A stretch of DNA of 64,000 bases, taken from NCBI RefSeq assembly GCF_000425205.1, contig NZ_AULI01000002.1, positions 186,001-250,000 on the forward strand. Direction: 5' to 3'. The notes beneath the pieces are model-generated. The model was not told the origin of the DNA, made no database searches, and worked only from the letters and a program-made list of their open reading frames with translations. The position numbers were made by a program, and so were the translations under genes. Each line of letters opens with the position of its first letter. Position 1 is the stretch's first letter. The DNA is from Pontibacillus halophilus JSM 076056 = DSM 19796 (GTDB taxonomy: Bacteria > Bacillota > Bacilli > Bacillales > BH030062). Positions 25,907-35,636 of the stretch are shown here, in pieces.

Positions 25907-27030
25907 TGAGCTACCCCCTCATGGACACCTTGATTCATCTGAACTTTCGGTATGGAGATTCGTACACAACAGCCCTGCTTATCTGAATGTGTTAGATCGA
26001 CTTTGCCACTAATCATAGCTAATCGTTCTTCCATTCCGATTAGCCCATTTCCTTTCTGAAAGGCTTTAGGGAATCCCACTCCGTTATCAGAGATGGACAC
26101 CACAACTTCTTTCTCACTCTCGACTTTCTCAATCACACAACGTGTAGCCTCGCTATGCCGAATCAGATTTGTGATGCTTTCCTTCACACAGTACGCAAGT
26201 ATATTCTCATACAATTGATTTAACTGAAGGACAGTCGTCGTCCCCACATAATCTACCTTAATCCCAATCTTAGATAAGGCGTTACAGGCCTCATGAATTT
26301 CAGTATCATAGGATAAATGTTTCAGATCAGATACAATCTCTCTTATTTGTTGCAACACCGTTCTTGAGATTTGATGGATTTCCTTCATTTCATTCTCTGC
26401 TTGATTTGGATGAGTGTGTACGAGCCGCATCGCAATATCACTCTTCAATGTGATCATAGAGAGCGTCTGTCCAACCGAATCATGTAGGTCTCTTCCAATT
26501 CGTTCACGCTCCTCATGCTTACTAAGTTGGTCAATGCGCTTATAGGCTTCTTCTAAGTCTTGTTGAGATTGTTCCCATTTCACTTGATAGTTGATGATGA
26601 CAGGAGTAAATAGAATCATAATGATGGCGGCTTGGATATACGGAAGGTTAATCACCATAATTCCTGTGAAATGAACAAACAACAGCACGGCAATCAAGAC
26701 GATTTGGAGCATATACCCTAATAAGAATTGACCCCTGCTTTTTAGAAAGATTAATGCTTGAGCGGTATACATACCTGTGTACAGATAACCGGCATGATGC
26801 CTAAAGACAAAGAACGCAATAATCCCTGTCATGAATACGACGTTTCTCATCGTATGGTTCGGATTCCAATAATTATCAATATAAAGGAAAATAAATAGAC
26901 AAAATAGAACCATTCCCACAACTAAATCTATGCCTCTTAATTGAAATAACGCAAGGAAGGGAAGGATAAAGTAAACCATCCATATTAACGTCGCCTTCCC
27001 GAAGCGTTCCGGAAACAAGTGAATCTTCAT
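25903..27030 (-). CDS. Sensor histidine kinase, DesK/HisKA_3 type
   Basis: The N-terminal half has about five or six membrane helices with very short loops and no extracellular domain, typical of kinases that sense the membrane. The dimerisation/phospho-acceptor region is ERERIGRDLHDSVGQTLSMI with the His after LHD's Leu; the ATPase part shows YCVKESITNLIRHSEA (N box), VVSISDNGVGFP and GNGLIGMEERL. The ATG at 27028-27030 is chosen; a longer reading to 27189 lies inside the permease gene. It signals to the adjacent regulator. Confidence 0.92.
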   Translation of the reverse strand: MKIHLFPERFGKATLIWMVYFILPFLALFQLRGIDLVVGMVLFCLFIFLYIDNYWNPNHTMRNVVFMTGIIAFFVFRHHAGYLYTGMYTAQALIFLKSRGQFLLGYMLQIVLIAVLLFVHFTGIMVINLPYIQAAIIMILFTPVIINYQVKWEQSQQDLEEAYKRIDQLSKHEERERIGRDLHDSVGQTLSMITLKSDIAMRLVHTHPNQAENEMKEIHQISRTVLQQIREIVSDLKHLSYDTEIHEACNALSKIGIKVDYVGTTTVLQLNQLYENILAYCVKESITNLIRHSEATRCVIEKVESEKEVVVSISDNGVGFPKAFQKGNGLIGMEERLAMISGKVDLTHSDKQGCCVRISIPKVQMNQGVHEGVAQ

Positions 27031-27038
27031 TCTTTGCC

Positions 27039-27779
27039 TCACTCCCTCCTTAATTGATGATGGGTAATCATGGCACCAATCATAAATAATAGAAAATACA
27101 GAAAATAGATAAGGTGCTGATAAATGGACATGCCCTCCCCACTTAATAAACTCCAAGCTCCGTTCGCATATAAGTATGCTGGTGACCATTCAGTAATTGT
27201 TTGTAGAATCCCCGGCATGTTCTCTACAGGTGTCCAAAGTCCACCTAGAATAGCCAATCCAAGTGCTACTATATTTGCGACTCCTGAGGCAGTTTCGACT
27301 TTGGTCATAGTGGAGACCCATACACCTAGTGCCAAGAATGGCAATGCCCCTAACCACACCCAGCCACCTACAAGTATCCAAGTCCAAAATGAGAGTTCAA
27401 TTCCCTTCCATACCCCAATGACCGTAAATAACAACAGGACCATCAATCCATTCAAGCAAAGTTGAGAGAGAATCCTGCCCATAAAATAGCTAAACCGTTT
27501 AATTGGATGCGTGAATAACCAATTCAACCATGGTTGTTGACGATCATAGACGAGTTGAATTCCAAAAGACTGAACAGATGCACTAATAAGACCAAAACAA
27601 GTCATCGATACGAGAAAATACGCTTCCCATTTTGTCCCAGCAATACTCAAATCGTCTCCGTACATTGCTGTAAAGAGTACATAGAACAAAAATGGTAACA
27701 GTAGGGAAAAGAATACAAAATAGGAATTACGAAACATTCGCTTTAGTTCAAGTATACTTGTGTTATACAAGGCCTGCAT
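27039..27779 (-). CDS. ABC-2 type exporter permease
   Basis: This 246-residue protein has six hydrophobic segments and the ABC-2 layout: N-terminal LELKRMFRNSYFVFFSLLLP, a central DRQQPWLNWLFTHPIKRFSY loop, and the C-terminal GLAILGGLWTPVENMPGILQ signature. The ATG at 27777-27779 follows AAGGAGG and lies within the end of the ATPase gene (17-base overlap). It forms an exporter with that ATPase; the kinase gene follows eight bases later. Confidence 0.9.
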   Translation of the reverse strand: MQALYNTSILELKRMFRNSYFVFFSLLLPFLFYVLFTAMYGDDLSIAGTKWEAYFLVSMTCFGLISASVQSFGIQLVYDRQQPWLNWLFTHPIKRFSYFMGRILSQLCLNGLMVLLLFTVIGVWKGIELSFWTWILVGGWVWLGALPFLALGVWVSTMTKVETASGVANIVALGLAILGGLWTPVENMPGILQTITEWSPAYLYANGAWSLLSGEGMSIYQHLIYFLYFLLFMIGAMITHHQLRRE

Positions 27780-28641
27780 GTGCTTCTCCTCCTTCTTGTA
27801 CCATTTGTTCGAAGTATTGATCGACAGTTTGCTGTTCAATGGTCAAGTTCGTAAAAGGAATACGTTCGTGAACCATCCATTCCATGAATGCTTCGACTTG
27901 TGCAGTCTCATACGTAAACTCTTTATTGTGTACGAATACCACGCCTTTTCCTTCTAATTTTCGTTGAAGTTCTTCACTGCTATATGAAAGAGTAAAGGAA
28001 ACGCGTTTACATTGTTGTGTAATAGAAGCTACACTTCGATCCTCAAGAAGTACACCTTCATCAAGCAACAGGACACGTTCTCCAAGCTTCGTCGCTTCCT
28101 CTAATAAATGTGTGGTCATGATGATTGTAATTCCTTGTTTCTTTAACTCACGAATTCTTTCATAGAATGTTTTTCTAGCGAGCACATCCATTCCCGCAGT
28201 AGGTTCATCAAGAATAAGCAGCTCAGGACGGCCAACAAGAGATAACGCAAAGAGTAGTTGTCTCTTCTGTCCGATACTTAACTTCTCTGTTCGAACACTT
28301 TGTAAGTCATGAAGGTTACTGCCATGTAAGATGTCTTCTAATGAGTGAGGGTTAATATGGAGACTTTGAGTATAGGAGATTAACTCCTTAACTGTTACAC
28401 GGTCCATGACTGAAGCTTCCTGAAAGACAGCGCCTACATGATGATTTCGATGGTGTAATTCCCATTCAACCTTCCCCGTATCAGGTTTGTAATGGTCGAG
28501 CAAGATTTGCATGAGTGTTGTCTTACCAGCACCGTTCTTCCCAAGTAATAGTACAGTCTCCCCCTTATTCAAGTGAAAACTCACCCGTTTTAGAGCCTCT
28601 TTCTTTCCAAACGATTTACCTATCCCTGTTACATTCAACAT
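27763..28641 (-). CDS. ABC transporter ATP-binding protein
   Basis: This is the ATPase of the two-component-regulated exporter. Motifs are Walker A GKNGAGKTTL, a Q-loop region GAVFQEASVMD, signature LSIGQKRQL, Walker B ELLILDEPTAGMD and switch His in MTTHLLEEA. A C-terminal extension of about 80 residues follows. The ATG at 28639-28641 is preceded by GGTGGTGG; GTG starts a few codons earlier are possible. It is the first gene of the ATPase-permease-kinase-regulator operon. Similar modules pump antimicrobial lipids or polyenes; the substrate is not known here. Confidence 0.93.
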   Translation of the reverse strand: MLNVTGIGKSFGKKEALKRVSFHLNKGETVLLLGKNGAGKTTLMQILLDHYKPDTGKVEWELHHRNHHVGAVFQEASVMDRVTVKELISYTQSLHINPHSLEDILHGSNLHDLQSVRTEKLSIGQKRQLLFALSLVGRPELLILDEPTAGMDVLARKTFYERIRELKKQGITIIMTTHLLEEATKLGERVLLLDEGVLLEDRSVASITQQCKRVSFTLSYSSEELQRKLEGKGVVFVHNKEFTYETAQVEAFMEWMVHERIPFTNLTIEQQTVDQYFEQMVQEGGEAHAGLV

Positions 28642-28851
28642 TTCCACCACCACTTTCGCTTTGATACATTCATCATAACCAGATGATGGGAATATTTTTA
28701 GAAACGATTGTCACAATAATAGATGACATTTGTCACTTTATTCAGTGATTGTTTCTCAAGGCTTCTTTGTAAATCTTCTATCTTTGTCTCGCTCTTATTG
28801 GAAATTCTGGTAAACTAACATCAGAATACTAAAAGAAAGAGATGAACGTAA

Positions 28852-29898
28852 TTGAATAAATTTAAAATCATAATGATTCTTGTTCTTATCGCGTTATTCG
28901 TTTCGGCTTGTTCCAACCCTAGTTATGATCAAGCGATGCAACAAGGAATCTCACACTTGGCGGACGAGAACTATCACAAAGCATCTGTGCATTTTGAACA
29001 AGCACAACGCGAGAAACCTAAGAGCACAGAGGCAAGTGCTTATTACACGCAGGCAAATGAGATGAACAAAGCATTACAATATCATGCGAGCGATCAATAT
29101 ATCGCGGCACTCTCTTCACTAGATGAGGTCATTTCAGTACCTAATGGGTTGCAGACCCTACATAATGAAGCCTCTCGTTTACGAGACTCTATCGAAGAAG
29201 AACAAGAGCTCCAGGAAGAAGTAAAGGATGAAATAAAAGACATTCGCGCCATCCTGGAAACTGGAAATGCGGCTTTAGCCAAGGATAGAATTGAGACGCT
29301 CACTGCGTTAGATAGACAGCAGCAAGAGCTTAATCGGTATGAAGAAGAGATTGATGAATTACGCTCGTTAATCTCAAGCCTGGATTCATTGTATGTAGAA
29401 AGTAAGGACACGGAGGAATACCCTGAGAAGGAAAGCGACGCTAGAAAAGAAAAAGAAAAAGAAAAGGAAAAGGAAAAGAAAGCACAGAACACAAAGGCAC
29501 CGGACTACTTACACTATCATAATGAACGTTTCGGATACTCCTTCTCTTACCCATCTTCGTTAACGATGTCTTCTCCCCCTACGAATGGGGACGGAAGTAC
29601 GTGGTCAAACGGAGACTTTGAACTTGTAGCATACGGAGCTTATAGGGTAGATGATGCCATGGCCATACACGACTATTATGAACAAGAAAGACAAGAGATT
29701 GCGGACATTGCCTATGAACGCCAAAAGGACAATTGGTTTGTGTTATCCTATGTACAAAAAGGAGTTGTAACGTACGAAAAGTTCTATCTAGGGCCGTCTC
29801 ACTATGTAACATTCATCATAACTTATCCGAGCAGTGCTTCAGACCAATACGATCCAGTTACAACCCACATCGCAAACAATTTTGACCCTAATCTGTAG
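28852..29898 (+). CDS. Lipoprotein with helical repeats and charged linker
   Basis: The signal is MNKFKIIMILVLIALFVSAC, with lipobox Cys20. Residues about 25-75 resemble TPR helices (ENYHKASVHFEQAQREKPKS), and 85-185 is a long coiled coil. A lysine-glutamate repeat (KEKEKEKEKEK, about residues 200-212) links to a C-terminal globular domain beginning FGYSFSYPSSLTM, which looks like a PsbP/DcrB-like fold. I do not recognise the gene as a named protein. The start is TTG at 28852 with only a weak upstream site. It stands alone. Confidence 0.8.
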   Translation: MNKFKIIMILVLIALFVSACSNPSYDQAMQQGISHLADENYHKASVHFEQAQREKPKSTEASAYYTQANEMNKALQYHASDQYIAALSSLDEVISVPNGLQTLHNEASRLRDSIEEEQELQEEVKDEIKDIRAILETGNAALAKDRIETLTALDRQQQELNRYEEEIDELRSLISSLDSLYVESKDTEEYPEKESDARKEKEKEKEKEKKAQNTKAPDYLHYHNERFGYSFSYPSSLTMSSPPTNGDGSTWSNGDFELVAYGAYRVDDAMAIHDYYEQERQEIADIAYERQKDNWFVLSYVQKGVVTYEKFYLGPSHYVTFIITYPSSASDQYDPVTTHIANNFDPNL

Positions 29899-30028
29899 TG
29901 AACCACGTTTCAAGAAACGTATCCCTTATTATAGACTTGAACTACCACAGTCCTTGTTCAGTGTGAACAAGGACTGCTTCTCTAATTTCGCCTTCACATA
30001 ATATTCCATAACACTTATGTACAAAGGG

Positions 30029-30205
30029 TTATTCTTCTTTCATCTGGTCGTTCATCGTTTTAATATCTCGTTGTAAGTCTTCAAGAATGTGAAGTATTTT
30101 TTCATTCTGCTGTACTTGTACTTTAGCATAGTGAGCATTCAGCCTAATCCATCGAATAATAAATGTTGGAATTAGAACAATGGCTAAAACATAAAGAACT
30201 TCCAC
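30029..30205 (-). CDS. Small membrane protein with cytoplasmic coiled coil
   Basis: The 58-residue product has one N-terminal membrane helix (VLYVLAIVLIPTFIIRWI) followed by a charged coiled-coil tail (QNEKILHILEDLQRDIKTMN). GTG at 30203-30205 is chosen because GAGAGG lies eight bases upstream; a GTG three codons earlier overlaps that site. The function is unknown. A hairpin near 29948-29975 (GTCCTTGTTCA / TGAACAAGGAC) lies beyond its 3' end, between it and the lipoprotein gene. Confidence 0.6.
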   Translation of the reverse strand: MEVLYVLAIVLIPTFIIRWIRLNAHYAKVQVQQNEKILHILEDLQRDIKTMNDQMKEE

Positions 30206-30278
30206 AAGTTTCACCTCTCTCCGAACTCATTTACCGCTAATTAACCAACACGAATTTATACATGTCCTTTCCTCATAC

Positions 30279-30725
30279 TTATTTCAATTGTAACGATATC
30301 CCTAACTGCTCCCGGTTTAATAATGCGTGAAATACTGCAAAACACAGTTCGCCGTCCGTCAACCGACCTTCTTTAATCTGCTCTAGAATGGAATCGACTA
30401 ATACTGGATACACTTCAATCTCTTCTCCCTCTTCAAGTTCGGGTGTATGACGACTCACAATATCATCTGTAAAGTATACATGTGTACACTCATTGGACTC
30501 CCAAGGTGATGGATAGAAAGAGCCTAGGGATTTGAGATTACCACAAACATACCCAATTTCCTCTCGAACTTCCCTTCTTGCAGCGTGCTCAAGACACTCG
30601 CCTTCTTCAACTCCTCCACCAGGTAAAGAAATCACTGTGTCTTGTACAACGTTACGCCATTGCTTGATAAGAATAAAGTTCTCTTCGTCCTTTACTAGTG
30701 TTACGACCGAGTGCTCCATATCCAT
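30279..30725 (-). CDS. NUDIX hydrolase (ADP-ribose pyrophosphatase-like)
   Basis: The 148-residue protein has the complete NUDIX box: GGGVEEGECLEHAARREVRE then EIGYVCG. The N-terminal strand HSVVTLVKDEENFILIKQWR and the length fit ADP-ribose/nucleotide-sugar pyrophosphatases such as NudF relatives. The ATG at 30723-30725 is preferred over one three codons earlier, which abuts the AAGGAG. It is monocistronic. The following gap to 31036 holds only AT-rich DNA with a weak inverted repeat near 30908-30935. Confidence 0.85.
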   Translation of the reverse strand: MDMEHSVVTLVKDEENFILIKQWRNVVQDTVISLPGGGVEEGECLEHAARREVREEIGYVCGNLKSLGSFYPSPWESNECTHVYFTDDIVSRHTPELEEGEEIEVYPVLVDSILEQIKEGRLTDGELCFAVFHALLNREQLGISLQLK

Positions 30726-31036
30726 GTAACCCATCTCCTTAATAGCCTCTATGCTATAAATACGTACAACGAATCTAAGAGAAGTTTGACATGTATCTAA
30801 GATAGCCTATCACAAATAAAGAAACTGCACGTTCTATCTTACTCTGTATCTAGTAAGAAGCGTCATTTCCATATTAAGGATATCAACTCACTCACTTCTT
30901 GAAAAGAAAGAGGATGTGACTATAAAAGCCCATCCTCTGTAACTGAGTGATTCATTGTGGAATTGAATAGCGGAAAACACATAGTTTAAGTTTTCCTAAT
31001 CTCTTATCTAAGGTTGTATGGATTAGGACAATGTCG

Positions 31037-32617
31037 TTAATTCACATGTCGCTCGTGATCTTGCCAGAAAGATTTACGAAGGAGGACTTTTTGTATTTTT
31101 CCTGAGGCGGTTTTAGGGAGTTCATTCATGAACGTAATCCCTTTTGGAACTTTGAAGTGAGCTAACCGCTCGCGACAAAAGGTGATCAGTTCCATTTCAG
31201 TTAGAGCTTCTCCGCTTCGAAGTACGATAACAGCATGAGGGCTTTCTCCCCACTTTTCATGAGGGACCGCAATAACAGCTGCCTCTAGTATTGCAGGATG
31301 GTCATAGAGAACACCTTCTACTTCAATAGATGAGATATTCTCCCCTCCGCTAATAATGACATCTTTCTTCCGATCTACAATCTCGATGTACCCTTTCTCA
31401 TCTACCGTAGCCATGTCTCCCGTATGGAGCCACCCGTGTTGAATCGTAGATTGTGTCGCTTCTTTGTTCTTATAGTACCCCTCCATGACGTGATTCGTAC
31501 GAGTGATGATCTCTCCTACTGTATTCCCATCACATGGAACTTCTTCTCCTAGTTCATCCACTACTTTCACTCTCGTTCCAATAAGGTCATAGCCTGTCTT
31601 TGCTTTAAGTACATACCTCTCTTCGTTTGATTTCAGTATGTCAACAGAACGAGGCTCAGATATCGTAATGAGAGGCGAAATTTCCGTCATTCCATACACT
31701 TGAATGAACGTCCATCCTAGTTCCTCTTCTACCCTTCGTACAAATGCCGGCGGAGGTGCAGAACCAGCGATAACGACCCGAACCTGCTGTGTAATGGTAC
31801 GTTCCTTTCTTTCGAACGCTTCTAATACCATGTTCAGAACAGTTGGTGCCATATGAACGACGGTTACACCATACTGCTCAATCTTGTCTAATATAAGATC
31901 AGGGTCTGTCTGACGCAACATGACTTGGGAGGCTCCGTTCGCCGTATAATAATAGGGGGACCCCCATCCATTTACGTGAAACATGGGTAGCACGTGAAGC
32001 AGCACATCTTGGTCGGAAACGCGCAAGTGGTGCATCGCAGAGAGAGCATGTAGGTAATTGGAACGATGAGATAGGAGAACACCTTTAGGATCACCAGTCG
32101 TACCACTTGTGTACAACAAAGAAGCAATGTCTTGCTCATCTAGCTCAGGCTCCATCATACATTCTCTTGGAAATTGCTGAAGCCATTCTTCATAAGGTTC
32201 ATAGCCAACTTCTCGCTCACCATGAACAATGACATGTTGGAGATCAGGTAAATGAGGAAGGATTTCCTCCACTTGTCTAAGGAGTGTATAGTCGACGAAC
32301 AACACCTTACTCTCACTATGTTCCAATATAAACTGATAGTCGAATGGCTTCAGCCTCGTGTTCAACGGCGTCATCACAGCACCAATTTGAGCGACTCCGT
32401 AGAAGCCCTCTAACATTTCTGGAGTATTCGGGGCTAAGTAAGCCACTTTGTCCCCTTTCGTTACACCTAAGGAAGCTAGTCCATTTGATAGTTGGTTCGC
32501 CCGTTCTCCAACTTCTGAGTAGGTACGAATACACGTATCATCGAGTATCGCAGGTTTATCCCCATAAAGCTTAACTGCTCGTTCCAAAAAATCCGACACC
32601 AACAATGGTACATACAT
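31037..32617 (-). CDS. Acyl-CoA synthetase (AMP-forming), long-chain fatty acid ligase-like
   Basis: This 526-residue ANL-superfamily enzyme activates a carboxylic acid with ATP and CoA. Motifs are the P-loop LLYTSGTTGDPKGVLLSHRS, VQVYGMTEISPL, the GWLHTGDMATVDEKGYIEIV segment, hinge DRKKDVIISGGENIS, and the catalytic Lys in LPKTASGKIQKVLLR. The closest types are AlkK/YngI-like medium/long-chain ligases; the exact acid is not known. The ATG at 32615-32617 follows AAAGGAG. It is monocistronic. Confidence 0.92.
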   Translation of the reverse strand: MYVPLLVSDFLERAVKLYGDKPAILDDTCIRTYSEVGERANQLSNGLASLGVTKGDKVAYLAPNTPEMLEGFYGVAQIGAVMTPLNTRLKPFDYQFILEHSESKVLFVDYTLLRQVEEILPHLPDLQHVIVHGEREVGYEPYEEWLQQFPRECMMEPELDEQDIASLLYTSGTTGDPKGVLLSHRSNYLHALSAMHHLRVSDQDVLLHVLPMFHVNGWGSPYYYTANGASQVMLRQTDPDLILDKIEQYGVTVVHMAPTVLNMVLEAFERKERTITQQVRVVIAGSAPPPAFVRRVEEELGWTFIQVYGMTEISPLITISEPRSVDILKSNEERYVLKAKTGYDLIGTRVKVVDELGEEVPCDGNTVGEIITRTNHVMEGYYKNKEATQSTIQHGWLHTGDMATVDEKGYIEIVDRKKDVIISGGENISSIEVEGVLYDHPAILEAAVIAVPHEKWGESPHAVIVLRSGEALTEMELITFCRERLAHFKVPKGITFMNELPKTASGKIQKVLLRKSFWQDHERHVN

Positions 32618-32773
32618 AACATCCGCTCCTTTTAACCGCTTACATTATTGTTCATACAATCACTCTTAATCTCACCATTCACAGATTCCGCTTAGTTGTT
32701 CTACCAATTGTAACATGGAATATATAGGAATTATAAAGTTCTGTATTCTCTTTATGTAAATCCCAGCATGCGC

Positions 32774-32956
32774 TCAAAGGGATGGCCCGATATCAACCAT
32801 TGTGTAACTAAGAAGTAAGTAGATGACAACGTTCGCTGGTAAAACAATGAAGATAAGTCTAACCGCAAGAGGCGAAATTCCAAAGAATTCAGCAATTCCT
32901 CCACAAACGTCTTGAAAAACCTTGTCTCTTGAAGATTTATTTAATTTATTGTTCAA
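32774..32956 (-). CDS. PspC-domain small membrane protein
   Basis: The 60-residue product is a stand-alone PspC domain: SSRDKVFQDVCGGIAEFFGI (with the CGG-I-AEFFGI family core), then one membrane helix IFIVLPANVVIYLLLSYTM. PspC proteins work in envelope-stress responses. The start is uncertain: TTG at 32954-32956 with GAGAGG about five bases upstream gives the usual domain length, while GTG at 33005-33007 would add 17 residues. It is a single gene; 33008-33135 shows nothing else. Confidence 0.75.
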   Translation of the reverse strand: MNNKLNKSSRDKVFQDVCGGIAEFFGISPLAVRLIFIVLPANVVIYLLLSYTMVDIGPSL

Positions 32957-33135
32957 CACAACCTCTCTTTCATTTGAAGGATATCCATTGACCTTAACCT
33001 CACCCACTTGTTTACACCCACCCAGCTTTAATCGTATTCGAGGCTTTCATGAAATTCCCTTTAATACAATAAAATATATAACAAGATTAGATGCCCTAAA
33101 AAATCTTCCATGATTTATTCAAAACATATGAAAGG

Positions 33136-33170
33136 AAAAAAGCTAGGGCACCAATAGAGGTACCCTAGCT
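33136..33170 (-). terminator. Terminator after ydbT-like gene
   Basis: A hairpin with arms AAGCTAGGGTACC / GGTGCCCTAGCTT ends in TTTTTCC on the minus strand, about 70 bases after the ydbT-like stop at 33239. Confidence 0.85.
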
Positions 33171-33238
33171 TAGCAATAGTCTTTATCCTTTCTTCCCACA
33201 AACTAGAATCACGATTGAATAGAAAGAAAGGAATTTCA

Positions 33239-34738
33239 TTATTTAATTTCAATATCTTCACTTCGGTCACGATACCAGTGATACAAAGTTGTTCCAAGCC
33301 CCTCAGGGATATCCTTGATCCCGTTATGATACGGAGGCTTTGAACGGTTGACCGTACCTATTGAGACAAGGCCAAATTTACGCTGAAGCAACCCGCGTGT
33401 CAATGAGAATTCAATGAGCTTCTCTCGCTTTGAGATGAATAACGACGTATTGAAACTTCCGCTCTTAAATTGGATAAATGGACCATTGAGAAAATACCTT
33501 GTATTCACATAATCCAAATAACGGAAAAGCAAGATAACAAGTAAGAGAACGACCGAAGCTGCCCACCATGGAATGATCCCATTTAAATAAAGTGGGGATA
33601 CGAAATAAAACACGACGCTACCGATGATCCAAAGAAGACTAGGAGTTAACAAGCGTACCCACAAGGACTTACGAGGCAAATTCTCCATATCTTCTACGAT
33701 TTCATAAGTAGGCAATAATTCTGATACCATTGAATAAGCACGCTTGACGGGTAGGAATGGGTAAAGGGAATTGACCTCTTTCTCTGAAGTTCGGCTCGAG
33801 CCTGCATTGGTCAACCTAACTTCAGCCAATCCAAGTATGCGTTTTAACAACGTTTGAGTAATTTCTACAGCTTGGACTTTTTCTTTAGTAATAGAGAAAG
33901 AGGACTCTTCAATTACACCTTTACGAATATAAATGCGTTCCTCATCAGACGAGATTTCATACTTCCCATACGTGATAAAGGTCCGAACGATACCAAATAC
34001 GATCGATAGAACGATGAACGCAATAGCAGCAAACAAGATAAACACCCACGATGACATCAGACTTGATATAAAGCCTTCAGCCCTCTCTTCTACCTCAAAT
34101 AAATCCCCCACATTTGAGTACAACGTAAAGATTACAGGAATCAGCAACAGAAAGCTTAATGAGGTAAAGGAAGCTTTCAACAAATCAAAGGTTGTAGGTG
34201 TGAAATGAACGACTCTGTGCGAAGCGCCTTCGTCCACCTGCTGCTCCTCTTGACCCTCATGAATTTCTTCTTTCTCAACGGGATATTCAGGTTCTTCTTC
34301 ATAGTTCTCTACAATGGATTGAAGTCGATCTGCCTCCGCTTGTGAAATAACTTGAAAGACAACAGAATGATCATCTCCTGATATGGCCGTTTCAAAATGA
34401 ATGGACGTCACTCCAAAAATGCGGTGAAACAAGGAACGTTTTCGGCTAATATTTTGTATTTTGGAAAACGGGATGGTTTGTTTGGTACGGTTGAAAACTC
34501 CTTTGTACAAGTGAAAAGACGTTTCATCCAACCGATACTTATATGTAAGCCAAGAAATGAAAAACGCAACTATGATTCCGATGGCAACCACAAAGAAGAT
34601 GTACCTTCCATAGATTACCCAAGTTCGATCACTTCCACTTTGAAACACGAACAAGATTAAAATAACAAAAAACGAATTTCGGATAAAGAAAATCGTATCT
34701 TGAAGAATTGAGAGAGGATGATAACGCTTCGCCTCCAT
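33239..34738 (-). CDS. ydbT: YdbT-like membrane protein with bacterial PH domains
   Basis: This 499-residue protein contains three bPH2 (YdbS/YdbT) domains, each marked by a membrane helix pair then a strand-rich segment: about residues 60-125 (LYKGVFNRTKQTIPFSKIQN), 240-320 (IRKGVIEESSFSITKEKVQA) and 395-480. About six membrane helices are spread between them. In B. subtilis, ydbST help resist antibiotic peptides of other bacilli. Its start overlaps the ydbS-like stop by one base, so the two are coupled. The symbol is by pairing and domain pattern. Confidence 0.85.
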   Translation of the reverse strand: MEAKRYHPLSILQDTIFFIRNSFFVILILFVFQSGSDRTWVIYGRYIFFVVAIGIIVAFFISWLTYKYRLDETSFHLYKGVFNRTKQTIPFSKIQNISRKRSLFHRIFGVTSIHFETAISGDDHSVVFQVISQAEADRLQSIVENYEEEPEYPVEKEEIHEGQEEQQVDEGASHRVVHFTPTTFDLLKASFTSLSFLLLIPVIFTLYSNVGDLFEVEERAEGFISSLMSSWVFILFAAIAFIVLSIVFGIVRTFITYGKYEISSDEERIYIRKGVIEESSFSITKEKVQAVEITQTLLKRILGLAEVRLTNAGSSRTSEKEVNSLYPFLPVKRAYSMVSELLPTYEIVEDMENLPRKSLWVRLLTPSLLWIIGSVVFYFVSPLYLNGIIPWWAASVVLLLVILLFRYLDYVNTRYFLNGPFIQFKSGSFNTSLFISKREKLIEFSLTRGLLQRKFGLVSIGTVNRSKPPYHNGIKDIPEGLGTTLYHWYRDRSEDIEIK

Positions 34739-35235
34739 TACGCTTCCACCTCTCTAACCTTCGCATAGTGCGCAATTTGATTTCGAAGGTCTTTCGCGAT
34801 TTCATCTGGTAGTGCAGGGATTGTATGCGAAGACCCCATCGTCTCTATTGAGATCGATGAAAGCTTATACCTCCTTAGTAGTGGACCTTGATTTGTACCG
34901 ACTGCTTGAATCTTAGTCATTGGAACGAGTTCATGAACTTCTTTAAGCGCTCCATGCTTTAACTGTAAATACTCCTCATCAACTTCGTATCGCCAGTGCT
35001 TATACTTTAAATACGGTTCTATAGCAATCCCCCAGACAGCAAATACAACGAGTAGACCGGCTAATAGAACTAAGACCGGGAAGACCCACCCCCACCACTG
35101 GAACCGATGGTTTAAATAGAACAATACGCCTAACACAAGAGCAACCAAGGCATTCGATAGTACCTCCCCAATTACCCATACTTTAACGGCATCCTTAGAC
35201 AGGCGATTTGTTGGGAACTGAATCTCTAATCCCAT
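34738..35235 (-). CDS. ydbS: YdbS-like bPH2-domain membrane protein
   Basis: The 165-residue protein has two membrane helices (about 22-42 and 48-70) and one bPH2 domain (YEVDEEYLQLKHGALKEVHE, then LVPMTKIQAVGTNQGPLLRR and LSSISIETMGS). It is the first gene of the ydbS-ydbT operon; the two proteins probably form a membrane complex. The ATG is preceded by GGAAGGGG. The upstream region 35236-35548 shows no gene; it should hold the operon promoter. Confidence 0.88.
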   Translation of the reverse strand: MGLEIQFPTNRLSKDAVKVWVIGEVLSNALVALVLGVLFYLNHRFQWWGWVFPVLVLLAGLLVVFAVWGIAIEPYLKYKHWRYEVDEEYLQLKHGALKEVHELVPMTKIQAVGTNQGPLLRRYKLSSISIETMGSSHTIPALPDEIAKDLRNQIAHYAKVREVEA

Positions 35236-35548
35236 CTATAACACCCCTTCCTTTCTAACATTCGATGTGCATTCTAATTATTCCATTCTTTACACAAACG
35301 TACAAGAACGGTTTAAAATGTGTTTGTGATTTGTTAACGCACTTTTTTGTTCTTTGTTCGGAGTTGCTACTAAGTATATATTAGTTTCATAAACAAATTA
35401 AAGTTAATTGCCCGTAATGGAGACACCTGGTTCACCCTATGGGCATAAGTTATGATGCGCTATTGTTGCGTCAATTGTTGTACTCAACTCGCAACTATCT
35501 AACTCCCTAATATAAGGACTTCTTTGTACGAAATACGTTACCCTGAAC

Positions 35549-35590
35549 GCAACAAACCGCTTAAGGATAATCCCTTAAACGGTTTGTTAG
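35549..35590. repeat. Inverted repeat (hairpin) upstream of a small ORF
   Basis: ACAAACCG...TTAAGG and CCTTAA...CGGTTTGT form a long imperfect hairpin around 35551-35588. Neither side has a T tract, so it may be a weak terminator of the small minus-strand gene at 35637-35801 or a protein-binding site. Confidence 0.4.
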
Positions 35591-35636
35591 GAGCATACAA
35601 GTGCAGTAGCATTTCTATACCGCTTCTTTCCCCTAC

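Noticed and set aside
27990-28012. AAACGCGTTTAC resembling the LacI palindrome at 8732-8745
   Set aside because: It lies inside the ABC ATPase coding sequence and is imperfect.
29094-29492. Minus-strand frame rich in Ser/Phe over the lipoprotein gene
   Set aside because: It is the complement of the Lys/Glu coiled coil and KE repeat of the real gene; no ribosome site.
35236-35420. Possible SigW promoter (TGAAAC ... ) before ydbS
   Set aside because: A TGAAAC is present near 35390 on the minus strand, but no CGTA follows at the right spacing.
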